From Streptomyces sp. NBC_00344 (GTDB lineage: Bacteria; Actinomycetota; Actinomycetes; Streptomycetales; Streptomycetaceae): DNA of 64,000 bases. A program made the translations under genes and the position numbers. A model generated the notes under the pieces. The model did no database searches. It saw only the letters and a program-made list of their open reading frames with translations, and was not told where the DNA came from. The stretch lies in the NCBI RefSeq assembly GCF_036088315.1, contig NZ_CP107996.1, positions 6,375,001 to 6,439,000 on the forward strand. The letters run 5' to 3'. This document shows, piece by piece, positions 18,952 to 27,237 of this stretch (position 1 is the first letter of the stretch; the number at the start of each line of letters is the position of its first letter).

Positions 18952-19953
18952 ATGGGATTTGCCGGCACGGGAACCGACGAAGGACAGCCTCACCGAGTGG
19001 CGGTTCTCGTCCGGCCCGGGCTGCTCCCGATGGAGCTGGGCATCGTCCACCAGCTGTTCCGCCAGGCGAGGTCGGCCGCCGGCGAACCGCTGTACGAGGT
19101 CCTGACCTGCACCGTCGAGCCCGGTGAGGTGCGTACCTCGGCCGACGTCACGGTCAATGTCGTCCATGGCCCCGATCTGCTCGCCGAGGCGGACACCGTC
19201 GTCGTTCCGGCCTCCGACGAGGACTACGGGCCCCGCTCGGAACCGCGGCTGCCGCCCGCACTCGCCGAGGCGTTCGCCCGGGTCCGTCCCGGCACCCGCC
19301 TCGCCTCTGTCTGCACGGGCTCCTTCGTCCTCGCGGCAGCCGGTTTCCTGGACGGCAGGCGCGCCACCACGCACTGGCGCTCGGCGGGGGATCTGCGGCG
19401 TCTTCATCCGTCCGTCGATGTCGACCCCGATGTGCTCTACACGGACGACCGCAATGTCCTCACCTCGGCGGGAGTGGCCTCGGGCATCGATCTGTGTCTG
19501 CACATGATCCGCAGTGATCACGGGGTGTCGGTCGCCAACGAGGTGGCGCGCTCCACGGTCGTACCGCCCCACCGGGAGGGCGGCCAGGCACAGTTCATCC
19601 CCTGTCCGGTGCCCGCTCCCGAGCAGTCGTCGACCGGCCGCGCACGGTCCTGGGCCCTCGAGCATCTGGGTGACCGCCTCACCCTCGCCGCCCTCGCGGA
19701 GCGCGCATCGATGAGTACCCGCAGTTTCTCGCGCCGCTTCTGCGAGGAGGTCGGGCTCACTCCTGTCCAGTGGCTGACCCAGCGGCGCGTCGACCGTGCG
19801 AGGCAACTCCTCGAGGAGACCGACCTGCCCGTGGACCGGGTTGCGGCCGATGCCGGGTTCGGGACCGCGGCATCCCTGCGCATCCGTCTGCACGAGGCGC
19901 TGGGAGTCTCTCCGAGTGCTTACCGCACGACGTTTCGCGGCGGCAGGCACTGA
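18952..19953 (+). CDS. GlxA-family transcriptional regulator (DJ-1/PfpI plus AraC HTH)
   Basis: The N-terminal ~180 residues form a DJ-1/PfpI-like domain with the nucleophile-elbow-like SVCTGSFVLAAAG. The C-terminal ~100 residues hold two AraC-type helix-turn-helices (LTLAALAERASMSTRSFSRRF and VAADAGFGTAASLRIRLHE, the latter split by one loop). Total length is 333 residues from the ATG at 18952, which has AAGGA 7 nt upstream. An in-frame ATG at 18934 is the alternative. The signal sensed is unknown. The divergent MFS gene is the obvious candidate target. Confidence 0.9.
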   Translation: MGFAGTGTDEGQPHRVAVLVRPGLLPMELGIVHQLFRQARSAAGEPLYEVLTCTVEPGEVRTSADVTVNVVHGPDLLAEADTVVVPASDEDYGPRSEPRLPPALAEAFARVRPGTRLASVCTGSFVLAAAGFLDGRRATTHWRSAGDLRRLHPSVDVDPDVLYTDDRNVLTSAGVASGIDLCLHMIRSDHGVSVANEVARSTVVPPHREGGQAQFIPCPVPAPEQSSTGRARSWALEHLGDRLTLAALAERASMSTRSFSRRFCEEVGLTPVQWLTQRRVDRARQLLEETDLPVDRVAADAGFGTAASLRIRLHEALGVSPSAYRTTFRGGRH

Positions 19954-20075
19954 GCGGCGAAGGTCACGCCAGGGTCCGGCGGTCAGTACCCGCGCCGGTC
20001 CTGTCGTGGCCTGTTCGTCATCCGCGCCGATCGCTAGGGTGGCTCCCGGACGACGAACGCGGGAGGAGTACGGAC

Positions 20076-20318
20076 GTGGCCGAGAGCACCACCCCTCAGC
20101 GCACCCTTGCCGGCTGGGACAAGCCGGAAATCGATCTCACCCATGCGGACTGGCAGTCGGGGAGCCAGGGCCGGGGCGATGTACAGATCGCCTTTGTGGA
20201 GGGCTTCATCGCGATGCGCAACGCGGGCAAACCGGGCAGCCCGTCACTGATCTTCAATCCGGGCGAGTGGCGGGCATTCGTCCTGGGCGCCCGTGACGGG
20301 GATTTCGATCTGACCTGA
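20076..20318 (+). CDS. DUF397 small protein
   Basis: This 80-residue protein has the DUF397 layout, with WQSGSQGRGDVQIAFVEG in the middle and the FNPGEWRAFVLGARDGDFD ending. The GTG start follows GGAGGAG at 20062-20068. DUF397 proteins usually sit beside an XRE-family regulator with which they form toxin-antitoxin-like or developmental modules (the BldB-related gene neighbourhoods). No XRE gene is beside this one, so it is an orphan. A decayed zinc-finger gene follows directly. Confidence 0.85.
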   Translation: MAESTTPQRTLAGWDKPEIDLTHADWQSGSQGRGDVQIAFVEGFIAMRNAGKPGSPSLIFNPGEWRAFVLGARDGDFDLT

Positions 20319-20329
20319 CCGGCTACGGG

Positions 20330-20521
20330 TGCGGGCCGGCGGCTGATGGCAGGGCGCGCTGCCACGCCCCGCGTTGCGTGCGCTACTTCCTCAAGGAGCA
20401 CCCGCGCCAGGAATGGTGCAAGCCTTCCCGCGGGAATCGCGCGCGGGTGGCGCGCCACCATGCACGCCGGAAGGATCCGGCTGCCCGGGCGGACGCCGGC
20501 GTCCCGGAGCCAACCCGCTGA
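20330..20521 (+). pseudogene. Remnant of a CGNR zinc-finger protein
   Basis: Read in one frame, the gap after the DUF397 gene encodes the C-terminal zinc-binding tail of CGNR (ABATE) proteins: RCHAPRCVRYFLKEH, then EWCKPSRGNRARVARHHARR and a stop at 20519. Family members read C..P.C...F....WC....CGNR...; here the first Cys of CGNR is Arg. There is no start codon and the ~120-residue N-terminal domain is absent. The piece is a gene relic. CGNR proteins are usually stress-linked transcriptional regulators. Confidence 0.75.
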
Positions 20522-20650
20522 GCGACCGCGTCCGGGTTTTCCGCAACAGCTCACACCGCGCGCGCGGCGGCGTACGCTGAGCTCTCTCACGGACGTACGA
20601 CCGCCGGCGCGTCACGCGCGGGTACGCACGCCCGAGCAGGGGGGTGCGCC

Positions 20651-23530
20651 ATGATCAGACGTCGGCTGCTCGAACGCGAAGCCGAACTCGCCGCTGCCGA
20701 CGAGGCGTTGCGGGAACTCACCGGACTCCGCCGCGACGAGGGGGAGCCACCGGTGCGGCCACGCGGTGCGCTGCTCGCATACGCAGGACCGGCCGGGCTG
20801 GGCAAGACGACGGTACTCGCCGAGGTCCGGCGACGCGCCGCGGCGCAGGGCTGCACCGTTCTGTCCGCGCGGGGCAGCGACCAGGAACAGCAAGTTGCCT
20901 TTCACGTGGCCCGCCAGCTGATCCAGCCCCAGCTCGCGGGATCGTCCGATGCCCAACTCCGGGCCTCCCTCGGCAGCTGGTACGCGATCGTCGGCCCTGC
21001 CCTCGGTCTGTGCACGGCAGAAAGCGGAGCGCCGCCGGACCCCCAGGGCCTCCGCGACGGCCTCGACTGGGTACTCACCCATCTCGCCGTGCAGCGCGCG
21101 CCGTTGGTGCTTGTCCTCGACGACGCCCACTGGGCCGACCCGGAGTCGCTCAGCTGGCTCTCGTCCTTCGCGCCCCGTGCCGAAGACCTGCCGATGCTCC
21201 TCGTCGTCGCGTATCGCCCGGACGAACTCCCGGACCATGCACAGGAGTTCAGAGGGCTGCCGGGGCGGGCCGGACACCGTCCCATCGATCTGGAACCGCT
21301 CACAGCGACAGCTGTCGGCCGGCTGGTGCGCGAGCGCGTCGGTGCGCACGCGGACGACGCGTTCTGCCGCGAGTGCTGGGCCGTCACCGCGGGCAACCCG
21401 TTCGAGGCCGTCGAGCTCACCGCCAAGGTCCATGACCGGGGGCTGGCCCCCAGTGAGGACAGTGCTCATCTGCTGAGGGACCTGGCCGCCGCGGTCAAGG
21501 GCAGCGGTCTCGTCGCCCGTCTCGAACGGCTCGGTCCTTCCACCGTGCGGTTCGCCTGGGCCTGCGCCGTGGTCGGCACCGGCATCTCCCCGGAACTGGC
21601 CGCGGACATCGCGGGGCTGGGTACCGAGGAGGCCGCCGACGCGGCCGACAGGCTGCGGGACGCGCGTATCCTCACCGGTTCCGACGCCCTGGAATTCGTT
21701 CATCCGCTGATCGCCACCGCCGTCTACCGCGCCATTCCCGACGGTGTGCGGGTCGCTCTGCACGGTCAGGCCGCCTGGTCCGTCATCGACGCCGGTCTGG
21801 GGTCCCCGGCGGCTGCCCGTCACCTGCTCGAAACGCACCCGGAAGGCGACCCCTGGGTCGTGCGTCACCTGCGGGCGGCGGCGGGCGAGATGCTGAGGGC
21901 CGGTGCCCCCGACGCGGCACGACGTTATCTGGCACGCGCACTGCGGGAGCCACCGCCGTTCGACGACCGGGCGAGCGTGCTCTACGAGCTGGGGTGCTCC
22001 TCCCTGCTCACCGAGCCCGCCACCACCGTCAACCATCTGCGGGCCGCACTCGAGGAGCCGATCGCCGCTCCCGGAATCCGGCAGGGCATTGTCTACCGGC
22101 TCGCCCAGGTCCTGGCCCACAGCGACCGGCTCGCCGAGGCGACCGAGACCCTGGGCCGTGAGCTGAGCCTGACATCGGACGCCAGGACCCGGCTGCGGAT
22201 CCAGTCGGAAAAGTTCATGTGGGACGCCTTCCGTTCGGACGAACCCGACTCGCCGGCCCGCTCCAGGCGTCTGGCCAGGCTCGCCGACCGGCTGACCGGA
22301 CGCGATCTCACGGAGCGCTACATCATCGGGCTGCGGGCCTGGGACGCCACCCTCAGGGGCGAACCTTCGGACATCGCGCTGCACCAGGCCGAGCGGGCCC
22401 TCGAAGGCGGTCTGAGCTGGGCCGACGAGAGCCGGGGCTTCGAGGTACCGGTCCTGACCGCCCTGGTGTTCATGTACGCCGACCGGCCCGGCAGGGCCGA
22501 GGAGCTCTTCGCCGGAGGCACCGCTGAATTCGAACGCCAGGGGTGGCGTGGTGCCCATCTGTCCTTCGCGTACACCCTGCTCGCCTATATCCGCTTCCGC
22601 CGCGGACGGCTCATCGAGGCGGAGGAATTCGTCCGGGCAGGCATGCGCCTGGCCGAGCGGGTGGGCACCCGTACGCCCGTGCAGTTCTATGCGACCGGCG
22701 TCCTCATCGAGGTCCTGCTGGCCCGCGGGAAGGTCGAAGAGGCCGCAGCGGCCGCCGAGCAGTACGGCTTCGGTGAGCCCTTCCCCGCCGCAGTGACCTT
22801 CCCCGACTCGCAGACCGTGTACGGCGAGCTCATGCTGGCCTGCGGCAAGGTCAAGGAGGCGGTGGCTCAGCTCTCCGCCGCGGGGCGCAGGCTCGAGCCG
22901 CGGGGGATCCGCAACCCGGCCTGGTGTCCCTGGCGCTACCACCTTGCCGTCGCCGAGATGCACGAAGCACCCGAGCGGGCCCGTGACACGGTGTTCGAAG
23001 CGCTGAACCGTGCCCGGCAGTTCGGCACCCCGTCCGCCATCGGCCAGGCACTGCGCGTCGCCGCCGAGGTATGCGGGACGAACGAGCGCACCAAGCTCCT
23101 CGAGGAGTCCGTCGCCCAGCTGGAATGCTCGCCGGCCGGCTACGAACTCGCCCGGGCGCTGATCGCTCTGGGTGCTCACGAGCGACGCACCGGCCGGCCG
23201 CAGGAGGCCGCTGACCACCTCTACCGCGGCCTCGAGGATGCGGTGCAGTGCGGCGCCGACGCCCTCGCGGACCAGGCACGCGACGAACTGGCGAAGGCCG
23301 GCCTGCGCCCCCGAAGACTCCGCTCCACCGAGACCGACACGCTCACCTCCCGGGAGCGCACCGCGGCGACCATGACAGTGCGGGGACAGACCCCGTCCGC
23401 CGTCGCCGCGGCGCTCGACACCGACGAGGCCACGGTCGGGCGCCTGCTGTCAGGCGTGTACCGCAAGGTCGGCACGGACAGGGCGGGGCTGGACGAAGCC
23501 CTCGGCGGGAACCGCGACGGCGGGTCCTGA
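20651..23530 (+). CDS. LAL-type (large ATP-binding LuxR-like) regulator
   Basis: This 959-residue protein has an N-terminal STAND-type ATPase with Walker A GPAGLGKTT (about residues 46-54) and Walker B LVLVLDDAHWADPE (about 153-166). A long alpha-helical TPR-like middle and a C-terminal LuxR helix-turn-helix (LTSRERTAATMTVRGQ onward, about residues 900-945) follow. The HTH diverges from the usual NxEIA...TVxxHL pattern, reading PSAVAAAL and TVGRLL. LAL proteins often activate antibiotic or catabolic clusters, but none is adjacent. The target is unknown. Confidence 0.9.
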   Translation: MIRRRLLEREAELAAADEALRELTGLRRDEGEPPVRPRGALLAYAGPAGLGKTTVLAEVRRRAAAQGCTVLSARGSDQEQQVAFHVARQLIQPQLAGSSDAQLRASLGSWYAIVGPALGLCTAESGAPPDPQGLRDGLDWVLTHLAVQRAPLVLVLDDAHWADPESLSWLSSFAPRAEDLPMLLVVAYRPDELPDHAQEFRGLPGRAGHRPIDLEPLTATAVGRLVRERVGAHADDAFCRECWAVTAGNPFEAVELTAKVHDRGLAPSEDSAHLLRDLAAAVKGSGLVARLERLGPSTVRFAWACAVVGTGISPELAADIAGLGTEEAADAADRLRDARILTGSDALEFVHPLIATAVYRAIPDGVRVALHGQAAWSVIDAGLGSPAAARHLLETHPEGDPWVVRHLRAAAGEMLRAGAPDAARRYLARALREPPPFDDRASVLYELGCSSLLTEPATTVNHLRAALEEPIAAPGIRQGIVYRLAQVLAHSDRLAEATETLGRELSLTSDARTRLRIQSEKFMWDAFRSDEPDSPARSRRLARLADRLTGRDLTERYIIGLRAWDATLRGEPSDIALHQAERALEGGLSWADESRGFEVPVLTALVFMYADRPGRAEELFAGGTAEFERQGWRGAHLSFAYTLLAYIRFRRGRLIEAEEFVRAGMRLAERVGTRTPVQFYATGVLIEVLLARGKVEEAAAAAEQYGFGEPFPAAVTFPDSQTVYGELMLACGKVKEAVAQLSAAGRRLEPRGIRNPAWCPWRYHLAVAEMHEAPERARDTVFEALNRARQFGTPSAIGQALRVAAEVCGTNERTKLLEESVAQLECSPAGYELARALIALGAHERRTGRPQEAADHLYRGLEDAVQCGADALADQARDELAKAGLRPRRLRSTETDTLTSRERTAATMTVRGQTPSAVAAALDTDEATVGRLLSGVYRKVGTDRAGLDEALGGNRDGGS

Positions 23531-23628
23531 AGGCCTGACGGCTCCCCGGTGATCCATCGCGTGGGTCCGGCCCGGAGCCCCGGCCGCCCCCGCTTCGGCG
23601 GACGGCTCAGGACACGTACCATGGCTCC

Positions 23629-24129
23629 ATGTCCTTCCTCCGCCGCCGCAGCGCCGCCACTCCAGCGGGCCCGGACTTCGACGTTCTGGCCATGGACCCG
23701 GGCGACTGGCCCGGCAACCTCGGCGCCGGACTCCTGCCCGCCCCCGACGGCAGCTGCCAGGGTGTCTTTCTGCGGTACGACCTCTTCGGCGGTCGCGGTC
23801 CGGCAATGATCATCGGCAATCTGCCGGAGGGTTCGCCGGCCCGGGAGCTCGGTGAGGGCCAGGTTCCCTTCGAGGTGGCCCAACTGCTCGCGGCACTCGA
23901 GAACGACGAGCCCGTCGAGGTGCTCGACGCCGAAGACACGCCCGTGATGCAGGGGGACAACCTCCTGATCGTGCGGCGCCTCAAGCTCTCCGAGGGCCGC
24001 ATCTCCTGCGTGCAGTTCGACCGCAGCGACAATGTTCTCGTCACCATCGCCAGCTGGGACCGGCCGATCACCGACGATCTGTACACGCTGCTGAAGCCGC
24101 TCCCGGCCGAGATGTTCCAGCAGGGCTGA
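23629..24129 (+). CDS. Hypothetical protein, 166 residues
   Basis: I do not recognise this protein. It is acidic, has no signal peptide, membrane segment or Cys pair motif, and is rich in Asp, Glu and Leu. It contains LYTLLKPLPAEMFQQ at its C-terminus and looks like a single compact cytosolic alpha/beta domain. Its codon usage, with strong G/C at third positions, matches the real genes around it. It stands alone between the LAL regulator and the amidase. Confidence 0.7.
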   Translation: MSFLRRRSAATPAGPDFDVLAMDPGDWPGNLGAGLLPAPDGSCQGVFLRYDLFGGRGPAMIIGNLPEGSPARELGEGQVPFEVAQLLAALENDEPVEVLDAEDTPVMQGDNLLIVRRLKLSEGRISCVQFDRSDNVLVTIASWDRPITDDLYTLLKPLPAEMFQQG

Positions 24130-24293
24130 CAGCGCCTCGCTGCGGCTCGTCCCCACCCCTTTCCACTGCGCCCCGGGCAGACGCTGCCACGGGGCGTACC
24201 GCTGTACCCGCACGCCAGGGGTGTAAAGGTCAGGTAACACGGCTCCGCCAGAGTGTGGTCGCCGCTCCTTCTTCGCAGGTCAACGGTCATGCC

Positions 24294-24309
24294 AGTGGTC
24301 TGGACAACT
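24294..24309. promoter_or_regulatory. DasR-like site (dre) upstream of the amidase gene
   Basis: AGTGGTCTGGACAACT matches 14 of 16 positions of the remembered DasR consensus AGTGGTCTAGACCACT. It lies about 115 bp before the amidase start. DasR is the N-acetylglucosamine-responsive GntR repressor of Streptomyces, so control of a cell-wall hydrolase is plausible. Confidence 0.55.
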
Positions 24310-24423
24310 GTTTCAACAGGCAGCCTGCGCGGCTCTCTTGACGTGCTATCACCTCAGGTCACAGAGTGCGCCCGTACGGCACGTGAGATCAACCCGGCGC
24401 AACTCCCGGCAAGAAGGGCTGTC

Positions 24424-25755
24424 ATGACGTCCAAGCAGAGGATCAGACTCGCACTCGCGCTGACCACAGCGAGTGCCTTCAGCCTTGCGCTGCTCAGCCC
24501 AGCGGCACAGGCGAGTACGCAGGGCACACGGCCGGAGTGTCCGCGCACCCTGGACTGCGAATGGGTTCCCGCCGCCTACCAGCAGACCGGTGATCCTTCG
24601 GACAAGGAGACGTACGGCAACTACGACACCGCCGACCGCCCGCACACCACGAAGATCAAGTACATCGTCCTGCACGACACCGAGGAGACCTTCGACAAGA
24701 CCCTTCAGATCTTCCAGGACCCGCACAGGGCGGCATCGGCGCACTACGTGGTCCGGTCGAGTGACGGACATGTGGCCCAGATGGTGAAGGACAAGGACGT
24801 CGCCTGGCAGGCCGGGAACTGGTACATCAACTCGCAGTCCATCGGTATCGAGCAGGAGGGCGTCGCGACGGAGGGTGCCAAGTGGTTCACCCCCGAGATG
24901 TACAACTCGACGGCGAAGCTTGTGCGCTATCTCGCGGCCAAATACGACATCCCGCTCGACCGCCAGCACATCATCGGACATGACAACGTGCCGCCCACCA
25001 GCGCAGCGGGGACAGCCGCCATGCACTGGGACCCGGGAACCTACTGGGACTGGAACTACTTCATGGCCCTGCTTGGCAGGCCCACCTTCCCCACCGCCCG
25101 GCCGAGCAGCCAACTGGTCACCGTCAACCCGGTGTTCCGGCAGAACATCCAGTCCTTCAGGGACTGCGAGAAGAAGATCGATCTGCCCGCCCAGGCGTCC
25201 AGCGCCGTGCCGCTGTACACCGAACCCTCCACCGACGCCCCGCTCTTCTCCGACCCCGGCCTGCACACCGACGGTTCGCCGGGCACCAACTGCGCGGCCG
25301 ACTGGGGAAGCAAGGTCAGCTCTTCGCAGCAGGCAGTCGTGGCCGAGCGCAGGCCCGGCTGGACCGCGATCTGGTGGTACGGCCAGAAGGCGTGGCTGCA
25401 GAGCCCGTCAGGCACCAGGACCACCACCCCGACCGCCGGCTACGTCGTCCGGCCGAAGGCCGGCAGTGCCGGGGTTCCGGTGTACGGCGTGGCCTACCCG
25501 GAGAAGGGTGAGTACCCGGCCGACTTCACCGCGCCGCATGTGGGCACGCCCCTGCCGTACACCATCAAGCCCGGCCAGGCATACCCCGGCGGTGGCGAGG
25601 CGCCCACCGGCTACTACTACGCCCCCACGATCGATGCCTCCTACCCCTACGACCACACCTACTTCCCCGGCGCGACCACGTACGTGACGGTACAGATCGG
25701 TCACCGGGTGGCATTCGTCAAGTCGGCTGACGTGGACATCGTCCGGACCCGCTGA
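24424..25755 (+). CDS. Secreted N-acetylmuramoyl-L-alanine amidase
   Basis: This 443-residue protein has a Sec signal peptide (cleavage near residue 30 after AQA). Its amidase_2 (T7-lysozyme-like) domain spans about residues 70-210, with zinc ligands in YIVLHDTEE and IIGHDNVPP and a further His in AMHWDPG. The family cuts the bond between MurNAc and L-Ala of peptidoglycan. The remaining ~230 residues are Pro/Tyr-rich and probably form SH3-like wall-binding modules. The start is the ATG after AAGAAGGG. A DasR-like site lies upstream and a strong hairpin follows. Confidence 0.92.
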   Translation: MTSKQRIRLALALTTASAFSLALLSPAAQASTQGTRPECPRTLDCEWVPAAYQQTGDPSDKETYGNYDTADRPHTTKIKYIVLHDTEETFDKTLQIFQDPHRAASAHYVVRSSDGHVAQMVKDKDVAWQAGNWYINSQSIGIEQEGVATEGAKWFTPEMYNSTAKLVRYLAAKYDIPLDRQHIIGHDNVPPTSAAGTAAMHWDPGTYWDWNYFMALLGRPTFPTARPSSQLVTVNPVFRQNIQSFRDCEKKIDLPAQASSAVPLYTEPSTDAPLFSDPGLHTDGSPGTNCAADWGSKVSSSQQAVVAERRPGWTAIWWYGQKAWLQSPSGTRTTTPTAGYVVRPKAGSAGVPVYGVAYPEKGEYPADFTAPHVGTPLPYTIKPGQAYPGGGEAPTGYYYAPTIDASYPYDHTYFPGATTYVTVQIGHRVAFVKSADVDIVRTR

Positions 25756-25782
25756 GGTCCGGTCTCACCGTTGGCAGCAGTA

Positions 25783-25830
25783 AAGCGCGGTGCGCGCCCA
25801 GGGTGTCTGCGCTGGGCGCGCACCGCGCTT
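25783..25830 (+). terminator. Strong 19-bp hairpin after the amidase gene
   Basis: The bases at 25783-25801 are the exact reverse complement of 25812-25830, with a 10-nt loop. It lies between the convergent amidase and phosphotransferase genes and can serve as a bidirectional terminator. Confidence 0.85.
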
Positions 25831-25863
25831 CCCCCTCGGAAGCCGGTAGCCGTGACCGGTGGC

Positions 25864-27003
25864 TCAGCGCGTACCGACCGCCGCGCGCACGGCCCTGCGG
25901 GCCAGAGCGCAGTCGTCGTGCAGACGCCGGAGCAGCAGCCGCTGCTCCTCACCGTGGGACAGCACACCCGGCTGGGTCTGATGGCCCGCACCCGTCGGTG
26001 ACCCCTCACGGACGGTGCGCCGAACCGCCGTCTCGTACGTGCGGATCTCCCGGGTCAGGACCAGCATCAGATTCACCAGGAAGGCGTCCCGGGAGGCCGG
26101 GCCGGCGGACTGGGCGAGCTGGCTGATCTGCCGGCGCGCCACCGGCGCGTCGCCCAGCACGGACCAGAGGGTGGCCAGGTCGTACCCGGGCAAGTACCAG
26201 CCCGCGTGCTCCCAGTCGACGAGCACCGGTCCGGCAGGCGACAGCAGGATGTTGGAGAGCAGTGCGTCGCCGTGACAGAACTGGCCGGTGCCCTGACGGC
26301 CGCCGGAGTGCGCGAGGCCGTGCAGAAGTTTCTGGAGGTCACCCAGATCCCGGTCGGTGAAGAGACCGAGCTCGTGATAGCGGGCGATCCTTGAGGCGTA
26401 GTCGAGCGGCTGGTCGAACATCCCGGCCGGCGGCCGCCAGGTGTTGACCTTGGTGATCGCCCCCAGCACCGACCGGATGTCCGCCCGTGGCGGGGCCTCC
26501 ACGGGATGCCGCTGCAGTGCCGCCGCTCGTCCGGGCATCCGCTCGATCACCAGGATGCAGTTCTCGGGATCGGCGGCGATGAGCCGCGGAACCCGCACCG
26601 GTGGACGGTGCCGGACGAACGTACGGTATGCAGCTATTTCCTGACGGAACCGCTCGGACCAGGCGGGGGAGTGGTCGATTAAACACTTGGCGACGGCAGT
26701 TGTGCGCCCTGTCGTGCCGACGAGCAGCACGGACCGGCCGCTACGGCGCATCACCTGCACCGGGTTGAACTCCGGACAGATGCGGTGCACCGACGCGATG
26801 GCCATGCGCAGCTGCGCGCCCTGAGGGCCGGACAAGTCGAGTCTCCCGCTGAGCGGTTGGGTACTCGGGCCCGCCGTCCGCCGGGCCCGACCTGCGCCGA
26901 GCGCCGCTACGGCGTGGGAGGGGTCGAGGTACGGTCCGCCACCTGTCGGGAGAGAACGGTGCGGCCGAGGCGGGGCGGACACGGAGGACGATGCTGTGTA
27001 CAT
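25864..27003 (-). CDS. Phosphotransferase (aminoglycoside/choline kinase-like) with a TTA codon
   Basis: This 379-residue protein of the APH/choline-kinase fold has the catalytic loop [13 protein letters not shown] and the metal-binding [14 protein letters not shown]. An N-loop lysine is present in [11 protein letters not shown]. The first ~70 residues are low-complexity. The substrate is unknown; resistance is not implied. The Leu in AKCLID is encoded by TTA (minus strand, 26680-26682), so full translation should need the bldA tRNA. The gene is divergent from the Nsd-family regulator across 234 bp holding repeats, which suggests linked control. Confidence 0.85.
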   Translation of the reverse strand: MYTASSSVSAPPRPHRSLPTGGGPYLDPSHAVAALGAGRARRTAGPSTQPLSGRLDLSGPQGAQLRMAIASVHRICPEFNPVQVMRRSGRSVLLVGTTGRTTAVAKCLIDHSPAWSERFRQEIAAYRTFVRHRPPVRVPRLIAADPENCILVIERMPGRAAALQRHPVEAPPRADIRSVLGAITKVNTWRPPAGMFDQPLDYASRIARYHELGLFTDRDLGDLQKLLHGLAHSGGRQGTGQFCHGDALLSNILLSPAGPVLVDWEHAGWYLPGYDLATLWSVLGDAPVARRQISQLAQSAGPASRDAFLVNLMLVLTREIRTYETAVRRTVREGSPTGAGHQTQPGVLSHGEEQRLLLRRLHDDCALARRAVRAAVGTR

Positions 27004-27156
27004 GGGGGATACAGATCCCTTCGTGTGCCGACGAGTTACGTGCGCAGCCCTGGCTCGGCGGCCGGGACATACCCTGGGGAGTACGGTCCGGCCGCCGGGC
27101 CAAGGTGGCGCATTCCTACCTGACACCGGCCCGCGGGTGGCACACCATCTGGCGCA

Positions 27157-27176
27157 CCCTGGCGAACCCTGGCGAA
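27157..27176. repeat. Tandem 10-bp direct repeat upstream of the Nsd-family gene
   Basis: CCCTGGCGAA occurs twice head to tail, 62 bp before the regulator's start. It may be a regulator-binding pair. Confidence 0.6.
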
Positions 27177-27191
27177 TAGTCGCGGGGCATC

Positions 27192-27210
27192 TGACAGAGG
27201 GTTACTGTCA
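27192..27210. promoter_or_regulatory. Candidate operator of the Nsd-family gene
   Basis: TGACAG and CTGTCA form a perfect inverted repeat around a 7-nt centre, 27 bp before the GTG start. The position fits a repressor site. Confidence 0.5.
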
Positions 27211-27237
27211 AATCAGCCGAGAACCTGGGGGCTTGAC

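Noticed and set aside
20612..23218. Minus-strand 868-residue reading frame opposite the LAL gene
   Set aside because: The plus-strand gene has Walker motifs and a LuxR end; the opposing frame is a codon-bias artefact.
25864..27003. Antibiotic-resistance aminoglycoside kinase
   Set aside because: Only the generic phosphotransferase fold is visible; nothing points to an aminoglycoside substrate.
27192..27210. Possible phage or plasmid attachment site near the Nsd-family gene
   Set aside because: There is no integrase, tRNA or flanking duplication; a regulatory palindrome is the simpler reading.
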